64,000 bases of DNA from Thermoanaerobaculia bacterium (lineage in GTDB: Bacteria; Acidobacteriota; Thermoanaerobaculia; Multivoradales; JAHEKO01): assembly GCA_947259925.1 (NCBI GenBank), contig CAMYOG010000005.1, forward strand, positions 1 through 64,000, in the 5' to 3' direction. The notes below the pieces were generated by a model. That model was not told the origin of the DNA and did not search any database. It saw nothing but the letters and a program-made list of their open reading frames with translations. Below are positions 18,091 to 29,489 of the stretch, in pieces (positions within the stretch are counted from its first letter, which is position 1; each line of letters opens with the position of its first letter). The position numbers and the translations under genes are program-made.

Positions 18091-18557
18091 GGCTGCCTCC
18101 CCGTTGCCTCGGCGTAGGCCGGACGGACCCGTAGGTCCTGCATCGCCGGGACGACCGGAGCTCCGACGCCCTGATCGAGCAACGGCTCGAGGTCGAGGAC
18201 CAGGTCGTAGCCATCGCTCGCTCCGAGGTAGAGCACGGCGCGGCTCCGGTCGCTGGCGCGCTGGAGCTGCTCGAGCTCGGCTTGCAGCGTCTGATACTGG
18301 CGCCGCAGCTCGTCGGCCTGGGTGTGGGCGTCGGCGCTCGGTGGTGGACTCCCCGGACGGTAGACGAAGAGAGCTCCCAGGGCGAGGACCACGAGGGCCG
18401 CTTCGGCCGCCAGGAGCAGCCGCGCCTTGGTGCGGCGACGCTGGTCGCGGGCGTCGAGGCGGGCGACCACGCCGTCGGTGAACCCGGGTGATGCCGGCCT
18501 CCTGGTGAGCGCGCGCAGGGCCGAGGACAGCTCATCGGGTCGATCTCTGTGTGTCAT
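18087..18557 (-). CDS. Putative anti-sigma factor or sigma-operon membrane protein
   Basis: 156 residues. A basic, helical cytoplasmic N-terminus (1-45) leads into a single transmembrane segment (about 46-67), a proline-rich linker, a coiled coil (about 76-105) and a periplasmic tail. No zinc-binding HxxxCxxC motif is visible, so this is not a canonical ZAS anti-sigma factor. Position alone, overlapping both the sigma gene (4 nt) and the PDZ gene (4 nt), suggests it controls or transmits signals to the sigma factor. Confidence 0.65.
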   Translation of the reverse strand: MTHRDRPDELSSALRALTRRPASPGFTDGVVARLDARDQRRRTKARLLLAAEAALVVLALGALFVYRPGSPPPSADAHTQADELRRQYQTLQAELEQLQRASDRSRAVLYLGASDGYDLVLDLEPLLDQGVGAPVVPAMQDLRVRPAYAEATGRQP

Positions 18558-19129
18558 GCGCTTCGGTCTCCACGCCAGTAGGGGCCGAGCTTCCCCTTCA
18601 GAAGCTTGCGCCCCCGGTGTATCCGCGACTTCACGGTGCCCTCGCGGCAGTGGCTGAGGGCGCCGATCTCTTTGTAGCTCCAGCCTTCGATCTCGTGTAG
18701 CACCAGCGGCACCCGGTAGTGGACCGGGAGTGAGGCGACCGCCTTGCCCAGCGTCTCCTGCAGCTCATCGACGAGCAGGGCAGCCTGTTGAGGGGGATCG
18801 TGACCGTGCCCATTCGGAGATATGAACACGGACCTCAGCAAGCGGCGCCGTTTCTTCTGCCGCTCGCGACTCCGAACAAGGTTGGTGGCGATGGTGTAGA
18901 GATAGCCGCCGAGGCGTCCGCGCTCGACATACCGATCCCGGTGCTCGTAGAGGCGCAGGAAGGTCTCCTGGGCCAGGTCCTCGGCGTTGTCGGGGCAGCC
19001 GACCAGCCGGGTGAGGTAGCCGACGAGCGCGTCCTTGTGGCGATCGACCAGCTCCCCGAAGGCGGCCCGATCGCCCGCTCGAGTGCGGCTCAGGAGCGTG
19101 CCGTCATCGGGCTTGTCGGTGGCTGTCAA
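18554..19129 (-). CDS. ECF-type RNA polymerase sigma factor
   Basis: 191 residues from TTG 19129, chosen because GGAGG lies 5 nt upstream; an in-frame upstream extension is non-homologous. Region 2 contains DRHKDALVGYLTRLVG, DAEDLAQETFLRLYEH-like helices (here NAEDLAQETFLRLYEH) and RGRLGGYLYTIATNLVRSR. Region 4 has ASLPVHYRVPLVLHEIEGWSYKEIGALSHCREGTVKSRIHRGR. It heads an operon with a membrane protein and a PDZ protein, both overlapping, as in envelope-stress systems. A GGAACC on its coding strand (complement of 19170-19175) resembles an ECF -35, but the spacing to a -10 is poor. Confidence 0.9.
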   Translation of the reverse strand: MTATDKPDDGTLLSRTRAGDRAAFGELVDRHKDALVGYLTRLVGCPDNAEDLAQETFLRLYEHRDRYVERGRLGGYLYTIATNLVRSRERQKKRRRLLRSVFISPNGHGHDPPQQAALLVDELQETLGKAVASLPVHYRVPLVLHEIEGWSYKEIGALSHCREGTVKSRIHRGRKLLKGKLGPYWRGDRSA

Positions 19130-19228
19130 ATGCGCCTCCACACCCTTGATAATGACCGGGTCGCGGAAAGGTTCCAGCGTGACTGCGGAACGCGGCGGCG
19201 GTGCTGCCAACCGCACAGTCCGCGGGCG

Positions 19229-19246
19229 AGGCATGCTATTATGCCT
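19229..19246. promoter_or_regulatory. AT-rich divergent promoter region with inverted repeat
   Basis: AGGCAT-6 nt-ATGCCT forms a perfect 6-bp inverted repeat centred between the ECF sigma gene (minus) and the TPR gene (plus). The surrounding 19231-19290 stretch is unusually AT-rich for this genome and contains TATTAT (19237-19242), which could be a -10 for the plus-strand gene; no good -35 is seen. It may be an operator, but this is a guess from position. Confidence 0.35.
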
Positions 19247-19315
19247 AACTGTTTATATAGGTGTTACTTAGGATCTAGAAGACGTTTTGGAGCTCGAACT
19301 ACCCGGGAACTCGAA

Positions 19316-20482
19316 ATGAGACGAAAGACAGGTCGGTACCTCGGTCGCTTGGGTCGGCATGGAATCGCCGTGTCGGCCGGTCTGGTCCTGTTGTTGGCCG
19401 CCGCCGGAGCTGCGTCGGCGAGCCTGGAGGCGGCGCGCAGCCTCGCCGCGCAAGGAGACCCGGCCGCTGCACTGCGACTGGTCGAGCAGCAACTCTCCGC
19501 CGAGCCGGATCTTCCGGATGGCCTCTTTCTGAAAGGAGTGCTGCTGGTCGAGCTGCGCCGGGCGGACGAGGCGCATGCCATCTTCGAGCGGCTCATCGAG
19601 CTCCAGCCTGGGCTCCCGGAGCCCTACAACAACCTGGCCGTGATCCAGGCGGCTGCGGGTGACTACGAGACCGCGGTCGCTACGCTCCGACGCTCGCTCC
19701 AGACCCATGCGAGCTATCGGACGGCGTACGAGAACTTGACCAAGATCTATAGTCAGCTGGCGAGCGAGGCGTACGCCGAGGCGCTCGAGCCGGGGACCGA
19801 CGAGCGTCCGGAGGTCGTGGAGCTCGTCCTGCTGGGCAATCTGGGCGAGTTCGTCGGCGTCCGCTCGGACGCTGGAGACGAGCCGACGGCCGAGACCCAG
19901 ATCGCGGCCGCCGAGCCGACGGCGATGGCCCAGACGCCGCCACTGCCGGCGCCGGAAGCCGCGCAGGAGCCGGAGATGGCCGAGCCCGAGATGCCGAAGC
20001 CGGAGGTAACCGAGCCGGAGATGGCCGAGCCAGAGATGCCGAAGCCTGAGGTGACCGAGCCGGCGATCGCCGAGCCGGAGATGACCGAGCCTGAGGCCGC
20101 CGAGGCCGAAGCGACCTCGATCGGCGAGACCCCGTTCGAGGCGACTGCCGAGAGCGTCGCTCCCTTCGTCGAGGGTTGGCGCTCTGCGTGGCAGGAGCAA
20201 CGCGTCGACGACTACCTGGCGGCCTATGCCGCCGACTTCCGACCCGGTGACGGCTCGACGTGGCAGCAGTGGAGCGAGGTTCGCAGAGAGCGCCTGAGCG
20301 CACCCGAGTTCATCCGTGTGACGCTCGCCTACCTGGATGAGCCGCATGTGGAAGGCTCAACAGCCCAGATACGTTTTCTGCAGTCTTATGAGTCCAACAC
20401 CTTTCAGGATCGGGTCACCAAGATGTTGACGCTCACCTGGGAAGATGGTGGCTGGAAGATACTCGAAGAACAAGCGGAATAG
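19316..20482 (+). CDS. Secreted TPR protein with Pro/Glu repeats and C-terminal SnoaL-like domain
   Basis: 388 residues from ATG 19316, where a signal peptide or membrane anchor (about 15-36) begins. TPR-like helical repeats run about 38-155 (GDPAAALRLVEQQL, PYNNLAVIQAAAGDYETAVATL). A low-complexity linker (218-265) repeats EPEMxEPEMPKPEV. The C-terminal domain (about 280-388; VEGWRSAWQEQRVDDYLAAYAADF to WKILEEQ) is a cone-like SnoaL/NTF2-type fold of the kind found after L,D-transpeptidases. The same domain occurs in the next gene and at 48298-49419. Likely a periplasmic scaffold working with the adjacent transpeptidase; the end overlaps that gene by 38 nt. Confidence 0.8.
   Translation: MRRKTGRYLGRLGRHGIAVSAGLVLLLAAAGAASASLEAARSLAAQGDPAAALRLVEQQLSAEPDLPDGLFLKGVLLVELRRADEAHAIFERLIELQPGLPEPYNNLAVIQAAAGDYETAVATLRRSLQTHASYRTAYENLTKIYSQLASEAYAEALEPGTDERPEVVELVLLGNLGEFVGVRSDAGDEPTAETQIAAAEPTAMAQTPPLPAPEAAQEPEMAEPEMPKPEVTEPEMAEPEMPKPEVTEPAIAEPEMTEPEAAEAEATSIGETPFEATAESVAPFVEGWRSAWQEQRVDDYLAAYAADFRPGDGSTWQQWSEVRRERLSAPEFIRVTLAYLDEPHVEGSTAQIRFLQSYESNTFQDRVTKMLTLTWEDGGWKILEEQAE
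19967..20095 (+). repeat. In-frame 45-nt tandem repeat coding Pro/Glu linker
   Basis: Two adjacent 45-nt units (19967-20011, 20012-20056) differ at only a few third positions and are followed by a degenerate third unit to about 20095. Each encodes EPEMAEPEMPKPEVT. The high DNA identity points to recent duplication and possible length variation between strains. Confidence 0.8.
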
Positions 20483-21686
20483 GGCCTGGGCGCGGATCGG
20501 GGTCGTGGCCCTGACCCTCGCCGCGCTCTCCTGGGTGACCACCGCAGGAGCCAACGACGTGGCGACCGGCCTGTCGGCGGGCGAGTCCACGCCGATGCTC
20601 GAGCGGGCCCTGGTCGAGGGTCTGCAGGACGTCCGCCGGGGGAAGCTCGACGAGGCTCACGAGCGGATGGACCGCCTGGTCGAGCGCCAGCCCGACTTCC
20701 GTCTGGCGCACTTGATCCGGGGCGACATGTGGTTGGCGCAGGCGACCGGTCTCGACCGTTTCGGCCAGGGGTTGGCCGACGGCGAGCATGCCGACGACCT
20801 GCTGCTCGAGGCGCGCGCCCGCTGGCGGCGCTACCGTAGGTCGCCACCACCCCGGGCGCTGCCCGAGGGGCTGCTCAAGGTGCCCGACGTCGCCCCGAGC
20901 GTCCTGGTCGTAGATCTGGATCAGAATCGGCTGTTTGTCTTCGAGAGACGCGCCGACGGTCTGACCCAGACCCGGGACTTCTACGTCTCGATCGGCAAGA
21001 ACGGCAGCGAGAAGCGGGTCGAGGGCGACGAGCGAACGCCGGTCGGCTACTACCTGGTCTCCGGCTACCTGGCCGGTGAGACGCTGCCGGATCTCTACGG
21101 TACAGGCGCCTTTCCGCTCACGTACCCGAACGGCTGGGACAGACTACAAGGGCGGACCGGCAGCGGGATCTGGATCCACGGCACCGAGTCGACCACCTAC
21201 AGCCGTCCGCCGCGCTCGAGCCGCGGATGCGTGACCCTCAGCAATCAGGACTTCGAGGCGTTGATGCAGGCCGTGGAGATCCGCGAGACGCCGGTGCTGG
21301 TCGCGAGCGGTCTCGAGTGGGTGCCGGAGGCGCGCGCCCATCGGCGGGGACGTCAGCTCGAGGCCCGGGTCGAAGCGTGGCGGCGGGCCTGGGAGAGTCG
21401 CGACACCCCACGCTATCTGGCGTTCTACTCCGACCAGTTCCGCACCCAGGGGATGGATCGCTCGAGGTTCGGGGCCTACAAGAAGAGCGTCAACGCGGGC
21501 AAGAGCTACATCCGAGTGCGCTTGGAGGAGATGGGCATCTACGGCTACCCGGGCGAGCCCGATCTGGTGGTCGTCGACTTCGTCCAGCACTACGAGAGCG
21601 ATACCTTCAAGGCCTCGACCCGCAAGCATCAGTACTGGCGCCGCGAGCCGACCGGCTGGCGCATCGTCTTCGAAGAGCGAGTCTGA
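20445..21686 (+). CDS. L,D-transpeptidase (YkuD) with C-terminal SnoaL-like domain
   Basis: 413 residues. Signal peptide or anchor (about 14-36), a helical TPR-like region (about 45-125), the YkuD catalytic domain (about 150-295) with IWIHGTESTTYSRPPRSSRGCVTL giving the His and the nucleophilic Cys of SRGCV, and a C-terminal domain (about 310-413; WRRAWESRDTPRYLAFYSDQF to WRIVFEERV). It makes 3-3 peptidoglycan crosslinks or links lipoprotein to murein in the periplasm. Its start lies inside the TPR gene, so translation is coupled. Similar architecture occurs in Gammaproteobacterial ErfK-like proteins. Confidence 0.92.
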   Translation: MVAGRYSKNKRNRAWARIGVVALTLAALSWVTTAGANDVATGLSAGESTPMLERALVEGLQDVRRGKLDEAHERMDRLVERQPDFRLAHLIRGDMWLAQATGLDRFGQGLADGEHADDLLLEARARWRRYRRSPPPRALPEGLLKVPDVAPSVLVVDLDQNRLFVFERRADGLTQTRDFYVSIGKNGSEKRVEGDERTPVGYYLVSGYLAGETLPDLYGTGAFPLTYPNGWDRLQGRTGSGIWIHGTESTTYSRPPRSSRGCVTLSNQDFEALMQAVEIRETPVLVASGLEWVPEARAHRRGRQLEARVEAWRRAWESRDTPRYLAFYSDQFRTQGMDRSRFGAYKKSVNAGKSYIRVRLEEMGIYGYPGEPDLVVVDFVQHYESDTFKASTRKHQYWRREPTGWRIVFEERV

Positions 21687-21706
21687 TCCGCCCCGCGTCC
21701 GTCGTC

Positions 21707-22636
21707 CTAGCGCGAGCCGCCCGCGGCCGAAGCGGTCGCGGTCATCGCGTCGAAGGTCCAATCGGGACGCGGCTGCTCGGTCAGGCGCCGCTTGAGCCAG
21801 GCGACCAGGTCGACCCAGATCTTCTTCTGCTCGCTGATGGTCGGCATGCTACCGGCGCTCGGTAGCTCGATCGTGACCACCGGCAGACCCATGTGCACGC
21901 CGGCCCAGCGTCCCAGCGAGCCGGGGTAGGTGCCTAGTATGTGCAGACTGAGCGGGCCGAGTCGTTCCGGGGGCTCCGGCGGACCGTCGTAGTCGACGAC
22001 GCTGTGCGGAGCGTGCACAGAGACCACCACGTCCGGGCGGAAGCGGGCGATCTCGGCGGCGAGCCACCGGCTCTCCGGCTCGCTCAAGGGCCCCGCTCCC
22101 GGGTAGCGCCGTGGGTTGCGGGAGGTGCGGCGAATCCAGTAGTCCTCGGTCGCGGCGTGCCAATCGGGCGTCGGGAAGTTGCGATTCAGGTCGACGCCGT
22201 TGGCGTTCATCCGGATCGCTCTGCGCTGGAGTAGACCGTCGGGGTTGAGGAGCGGCACGACGCGCCAGTGGAAGATGCCGGAGTGGAACTCCTCGAGCAT
22301 CTCCATCCACTTGAAGACAATGCTGACAGCCGAGTACTCGTCGCCGTGAATGCCACCGACCAGGAGGATCCGTCCCAGGGGTCGGCGGCTCTGGACCGGC
22401 GGATACTCACGCATCAGCAGCGGGGTACCGGAGACCGTCTGTCCGCCGGTCGGTCGCGCGCCGCTGTCCAGGCACTGCTCGACGCTGACGCTGCCGAGCT
22501 TGCGTCCGATCTGTTGGCAGGTGATGACCCGCTCGCCTTCGATCGCCGAGCCGAGGAATCCCGCTGCGCTCGCGTCGGCCGCGAGGGCGGCGAACGCCGT
22601 CGCGGCGACGAGAGTCAAGCGACCGAATGCCTTCAC
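21707..22636 (-). CDS. Secreted M14 zinc carboxypeptidase (murein peptide amidase-like)
   Basis: 309 residues from GTG 22636 (MKAFGRLTLV), giving a clean signal peptide (about 1-24). M14 zinc ligands: His and Glu in GGIHGDEYSAV, and His in SVHAPHSVVDYDG; a candidate catalytic Glu is in VTIELPS. NPDGLLQRRAIRMNANGVDLNRNFP is the typical substrate-site loop (Asn-Arg pair). MpaA-like members cleave murein tripeptides, which would suit the neighbouring L,D-transpeptidase, but specificity is inferred. It lies 41 nt downstream of the propeller-GGDEF gene. Confidence 0.87.
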   Translation of the reverse strand: MKAFGRLTLVAATAFAALAADASAAGFLGSAIEGERVITCQQIGRKLGSVSVEQCLDSGARPTGGQTVSGTPLLMREYPPVQSRRPLGRILLVGGIHGDEYSAVSIVFKWMEMLEEFHSGIFHWRVVPLLNPDGLLQRRAIRMNANGVDLNRNFPTPDWHAATEDYWIRRTSRNPRRYPGAGPLSEPESRWLAAEIARFRPDVVVSVHAPHSVVDYDGPPEPPERLGPLSLHILGTYPGSLGRWAGVHMGLPVVTIELPSAGSMPTISEQKKIWVDLVAWLKRRLTEQPRPDWTFDAMTATASAAGGSR

Positions 22637-22677
22637 CGCGCCATTCTGACAGAAGTCACGCCGAGCGTCAGATCCGG

Positions 22678-25600
22678 CTATCCCCACGCCCAGACCAGCT
22701 CCTGCTCGTCGTCGATCGAGCTGTGCAGGCCCAGATAGCCGTCGGCGACCAGGCGATCGATCCGATCGTTGACTTGCTGTACCAGCGTCTCGGGATCGAG
22801 CTCGGCGGTCTTGTCGGTCTCGTGGATGCCGACCCAGGCGTTCCTTCCGCTGTTCTTGGCGATATAGAGCGCTCGGTCGGCAATCGCCACCACCTGCTCC
22901 CAGTTCATCAACCGCGGGCTCGTCTTCGCGAACGGGTAGTAGGCGAAGCCGATCGAGCAGGAGAGGCGCGACTCGACGTCGTTGCCGAGCGTAAAGGCGT
23001 GCTCGTCGACGCTCGTCCGGATCCGATCGGAGAGGATCTCGGCGGCCCTCCGGTCGGCGTACCGCCCGACGATCAGGAACTCGTCGCCACCCCATCGGAT
23101 CACCGTGTCGGAGCTGCGGCACGCTTTCTCCAGCAGCGTCTTGACCTGCACCAGCACCTGGTCGCCGGCCGCGTGACCGAAGGTGTCGTTGATCTCCTTG
23201 AAGCCGTCCAGATCGAAGATCAGGAACAAGAAGTCGGGCCGCTTGCCCTCGGGGGCGGGACCGCCGTGCGCCATGTCGTGGTAGTGGCGGTCGACCAGCG
23301 CGATGTCCTCGGAGATGGTGCTCATGAGATAGCGCCGGTTCTTCAAGCCGGTGAGCGAGTCGGTGAAGCTCGCCTGTTGGAGCTTGTTGTTGGCCTGCTC
23401 GAGCTCGCTGTTGCGCTCTGCGAGCTCCCGGGTCCGGACCTGCACCTCCAGCTCCAGCTTGCGGCTGTACTCGGCCTCCTTCTCGAGCTTCTGGCTCTGC
23501 ATCCGTACGTAGGCGAATACGATGCTGACGAAGGTGAGGCCATAGAGGGCGTAGGCCCACCAGGTCTGCCAGGGGGGCGGGGCGACCCGCACGGCGATCG
23601 ACAACCCCTCCTCGTTCCAGAGGCCGTCGCTGTTGGCCGCCTTGACGCGGAAGGTGTAGTTGCCGGGATCCAGGTTGGTGTAGCTCGCGAAGCGGTGGTT
23701 TCTGGCCTCGACCCAATCGTCGTCGAAGCCGACCAGCTTGTAAGCGTACTGGTTCTGTTCGGGGGCGGTGAACTCGAGCGCCGCGAACTCGAACGAGACT
23801 ACGTGGTCGGTGTGCTGAAGCCAGATCTCGTCGACGTCCGAGAGCGAGCGGTCCAGGTCGCCGGGCTCGTTGTTCTTGAGCAGGGAGGTGAGGACGACCG
23901 GGGGCGCATGGAGGTTGCTCCGGATCCGGTCGGGGTGGAAGAAGTTGACGCCCTCACCACTGCCGAAGAACATCTCACCCGAGAGCGTCTGGAGGTAGGC
24001 GCCCTGGTTGAACTCGTTGCTCAGCAGACCGCTGCTGCGATTGAGATTGCGGAACGTATCGCTGCGGGGGTCGAGGCGGGAGATCCCCTGATTGGTGCTC
24101 AGCCAGAGGTTGCCGCGGGCGTCCTCGAGAATGCCGTTGATGCTGCCGTTCGGCAGCCCGTCGCCCTGCGTGTAGTGCCGGAAGCTGGTCCGGTAGTTCC
24201 GTCGATCGTCCAGGTCCCAACGGTAGAGTCCGTCCTCCTGGGTGCCGATCCAGAGATTCCCCTTGCGGTCTTCGTGCAGCGACCAGATGCGGTCGCTCAG
24301 CTTGCCACCGATCTCGTGCCCGTTGTTGAAGCGGGTGAAGCGCCCGGTCTCTCGATCCAGTCCGCTCAGGCCGCCGCCCTGGGTACCGATCCAGAGTACG
24401 CCGAGGGAGTCCTCGCGGATGATCAGGACGTTGTCGCTGCTCAGACTGGTGGGGTCGTCGGCCCGGTGGTTGTAGCGGATCGAATGCCCGGTCTTGGGAT
24501 CGAACTGGTTGAGCCCGTTGCCGTAGGTGCCGACCCAGAAGGTGCCCTCCCGGTCTTCGTAGATCGAGGTGACCGCCTCGCCGCTCAGGCTGGACGGGTC
24601 TTCGAGATCGGGGCGGTAGTTGACGAACTGATCGCTGCGCTCATCGAAACGGAAGAGACCGGCGGTGAAGGTGCCGATCCAGAGTCGGCCGGCCGAGTCG
24701 ACGTGCAGGGTCGGGGTCATGTCGTCGCCGAGCCCGGCCGGATCGGACGGGTCGTATCGATAGTGCGTGACCTTGCCGGTAGTGCGGTCGATCCGGTTGA
24801 GGCCGGCGCCGTAGGTGCCTACCCAGATATCGCCATCGGAGCCCTCGGCGAGGGAGAAGACCGCGTTGCCACTCAGTCGCTCACCCTCGGGGTCGCTGGC
24901 GGTGAACGCTCCGAACGAGCTGGTCGTCGGGTTCCACTTGCTCAGACCGCTCATCGTCCCGACCCAGAGCACGCTGCCCCGATCCTGATAGATCGACATC
25001 ACGTTGTTGCCCGCCAGGCTGGAGGGGTCGCTCGGGTCGTGCTCGTACTGCTGGAAGCGCCGCGCTCGGGGCAGCCACTCAAACAGACCGCCGGCGGTGC
25101 CGACCCACAACACCTGGTCCTCGTCCTGGAGGATCCAACGCACGTGGTTGCGGCTGCCGGCGAGGCTGCCGTTGTCCTCGGTGAAGCGCTCGAAGGAGCC
25201 GCTCTCACGATCCAGCAGGCTCAGACCGCCACCGTCGGTGCCGATCCAGATGTTGCCGTCGAGGTCCTCATAAGCGCAGCGGACGTCGTCACTGCTGAGC
25301 GACGTCGGATCGGCGGGATCGTGTCGATAGTGGACGAAGCCACCGTCCTCGGGATCGAGCCGGTTCAGTCCACCGCCGTGGGTACCCACCCAGAGCGTTC
25401 CCGTGGAGTCCTGGAGAATCGAGCGCACGCTGTCGGCGCTCAGGCTCTTCGGCTTCGACGGATTGTGGGTGAAGCGTCGGAAGGTGCCCTGGGAGCGCTC
25501 GACCAGCAGGTTGAGGCCGCCGTCGGTGCCGATCCAGAGCCGGCCCTCGCTGTCCTCGAAGATCGCCCGCACGGTGTCGTTGCTCAGGGTGGTCGGGTTG

Positions 25601-25983
25601 GAGTTGTCGAGCCGGAAGTGGTCGAAGCCGCTCTCCTTCGGCGCCCAGCGGTTAAGGCCACCGCCGTCGGTGCCGATCCAGAGAACGCCCTGGCTGTCGA
25701 CCCGGAGTGCCCAGATCCAACTGTTCGAGAGCGACGCCGGAGCCTCCTGCTGCTGGCGGTAGGACTTGAACTCGAAGCCGTCGAAGCGGTTGAGCCCGTC
25801 CTGGGTGCCGAACCACATGAAGCCCTCGGCGTCCTGGGCGATGGCGTTGACCGCGCTCTGGGAGAGGCCCTCGTCGAGGGTGTAGCGATCGAAATGGATG
25901 CTCCGACGCTCGGCCGACAGGCTCGACACCCCGACGAGCGTCGCGAGGACCATGACGATGGTAGCTGCGCGCAAACGGGTCAT
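22678..25983 (-). CDS. Reg_prop beta-propeller / Y_Y_Y / GGDEF diguanylate cyclase
   Basis: 1101 residues. Signal peptide (1-27); a long periplasmic array of Reg_prop repeats of the form LWIGTDGGGLNRL (about 40-690), probably two seven-bladed propellers; a Y_Y_Y domain (about 715-790); one membrane helix (about 800-825); a coiled coil; and a GGDEF domain (about 875-1055) with the intact motif GGDEF at about 965. An RSSD inhibitory site ends five residues upstream. It should make cyclic di-GMP in response to a periplasmic ligand, perhaps a glycan as for hybrid HTCS sensors. The start overlaps the upstream small ORF stop (ATGA). Confidence 0.93.
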   Translation of the reverse strand: MTRLRAATIVMVLATLVGVSSLSAERRSIHFDRYTLDEGLSQSAVNAIAQDAEGFMWFGTQDGLNRFDGFEFKSYRQQQEAPASLSNSWIWALRVDSQGVLWIGTDGGGLNRWAPKESGFDHFRLDNSNPTTLSNDTVRAIFEDSEGRLWIGTDGGLNLLVERSQGTFRRFTHNPSKPKSLSADSVRSILQDSTGTLWVGTHGGGLNRLDPEDGGFVHYRHDPADPTSLSSDDVRCAYEDLDGNIWIGTDGGGLSLLDRESGSFERFTEDNGSLAGSRNHVRWILQDEDQVLWVGTAGGLFEWLPRARRFQQYEHDPSDPSSLAGNNVMSIYQDRGSVLWVGTMSGLSKWNPTTSSFGAFTASDPEGERLSGNAVFSLAEGSDGDIWVGTYGAGLNRIDRTTGKVTHYRYDPSDPAGLGDDMTPTLHVDSAGRLWIGTFTAGLFRFDERSDQFVNYRPDLEDPSSLSGEAVTSIYEDREGTFWVGTYGNGLNQFDPKTGHSIRYNHRADDPTSLSSDNVLIIREDSLGVLWIGTQGGGLSGLDRETGRFTRFNNGHEIGGKLSDRIWSLHEDRKGNLWIGTQEDGLYRWDLDDRRNYRTSFRHYTQGDGLPNGSINGILEDARGNLWLSTNQGISRLDPRSDTFRNLNRSSGLLSNEFNQGAYLQTLSGEMFFGSGEGVNFFHPDRIRSNLHAPPVVLTSLLKNNEPGDLDRSLSDVDEIWLQHTDHVVSFEFAALEFTAPEQNQYAYKLVGFDDDWVEARNHRFASYTNLDPGNYTFRVKAANSDGLWNEEGLSIAVRVAPPPWQTWWAYALYGLTFVSIVFAYVRMQSQKLEKEAEYSRKLELEVQVRTRELAERNSELEQANNKLQQASFTDSLTGLKNRRYLMSTISEDIALVDRHYHDMAHGGPAPEGKRPDFLFLIFDLDGFKEINDTFGHAAGDQVLVQVKTLLEKACRSSDTVIRWGGDEFLIVGRYADRRAAEILSDRIRTSVDEHAFTLGNDVESRLSCSIGFAYYPFAKTSPRLMNWEQVVAIADRALYIAKNSGRNAWVGIHETDKTAELDPETLVQQVNDRIDRLVADGYLGLHSSIDDEQELVWAWG

Positions 25984-26285
25984 GACGGTTCCGTCCCAGG
26001 GGAGCTCTCGAGCCGAGCGAATAACGGTAGGAGCGCCTGATGGGTCATCGGCAGGCCGTGCCGCGCGTCGGCCTGCAACGCCAGATAGGCGGTGCCGAGG
26101 GCCGGTCCGCCGCGTCGATGGTTGCGCCGCGCGCTCGCCCACGCGGTAGTGGAGCCCGACTGGAACCGCCAGAACAGCGGCGGGTCGATCTCCGCGTCCG
26201 GGCCGAGGCAAAGGGGCGCCAGCCGCACACGGACCCGCGAATCGACCCCGAGCCGCCTCCCTTCGTATGGTCCGGATGAGCGCAT
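25980..26285 (-). CDS. Small uncharacterised protein
   Basis: 101 residues with no recognisable domain. It is proposed because third codon positions are strongly GC-biased across the frame and its TGA overlaps the ATG of the GGDEF gene in the ATGA arrangement common in this genome. It starts 12 nt after the sigma-54 activator's stop. The product is basic, has no signal peptide or membrane segment, and contains PPLFWRFQSG and GTAYLALQADARHGLPMTHQALLPLFARL, the latter probably helical. It could be a partner of either signalling protein; no function is assigned. Confidence 0.5.
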   Translation of the reverse strand: MRSSGPYEGRRLGVDSRVRVRLAPLCLGPDAEIDPPLFWRFQSGSTTAWASARRNHRRGGPALGTAYLALQADARHGLPMTHQALLPLFARLESSPGTEPS

Positions 26286-26297
26286 GGGCCCGACCGG

Positions 26298-29294
<2,997 letters not shown>

Positions 29295-29489
29295 CGACGT
29301 CTCCAAAAGCGGGCAGGCTCTTCCTGACCCGGAACCGGACCCATGCGCGGCGCGCGCTGGCGTCCCGATCCTCGGGAAGATCGTAGCTATCCTGGGCGAA
29401 ATCGTCTGTGAAACATTCCCCACTCTCGGTGCGTACTGTCAGGTGAAACCAACGGGCTTTTCGGGTGATCTCGAACCCCAGGAGGGACC

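Noticed and set aside
19170-19175. ECF-type autoregulatory promoter (GGAACC) upstream of the sigma gene
   Set aside because: Spacing to any GTC/TCT -10 is too short, so only noted, not called.
22627-26040. A 1137-codon open frame on the plus strand opposite the propeller-GGDEF gene
   Set aside because: Its sequence is Glu/Val/Ala/Gly-rich, without domains, and is the expected antisense shadow of a high-GC3 gene with clear domains on the minus strand.
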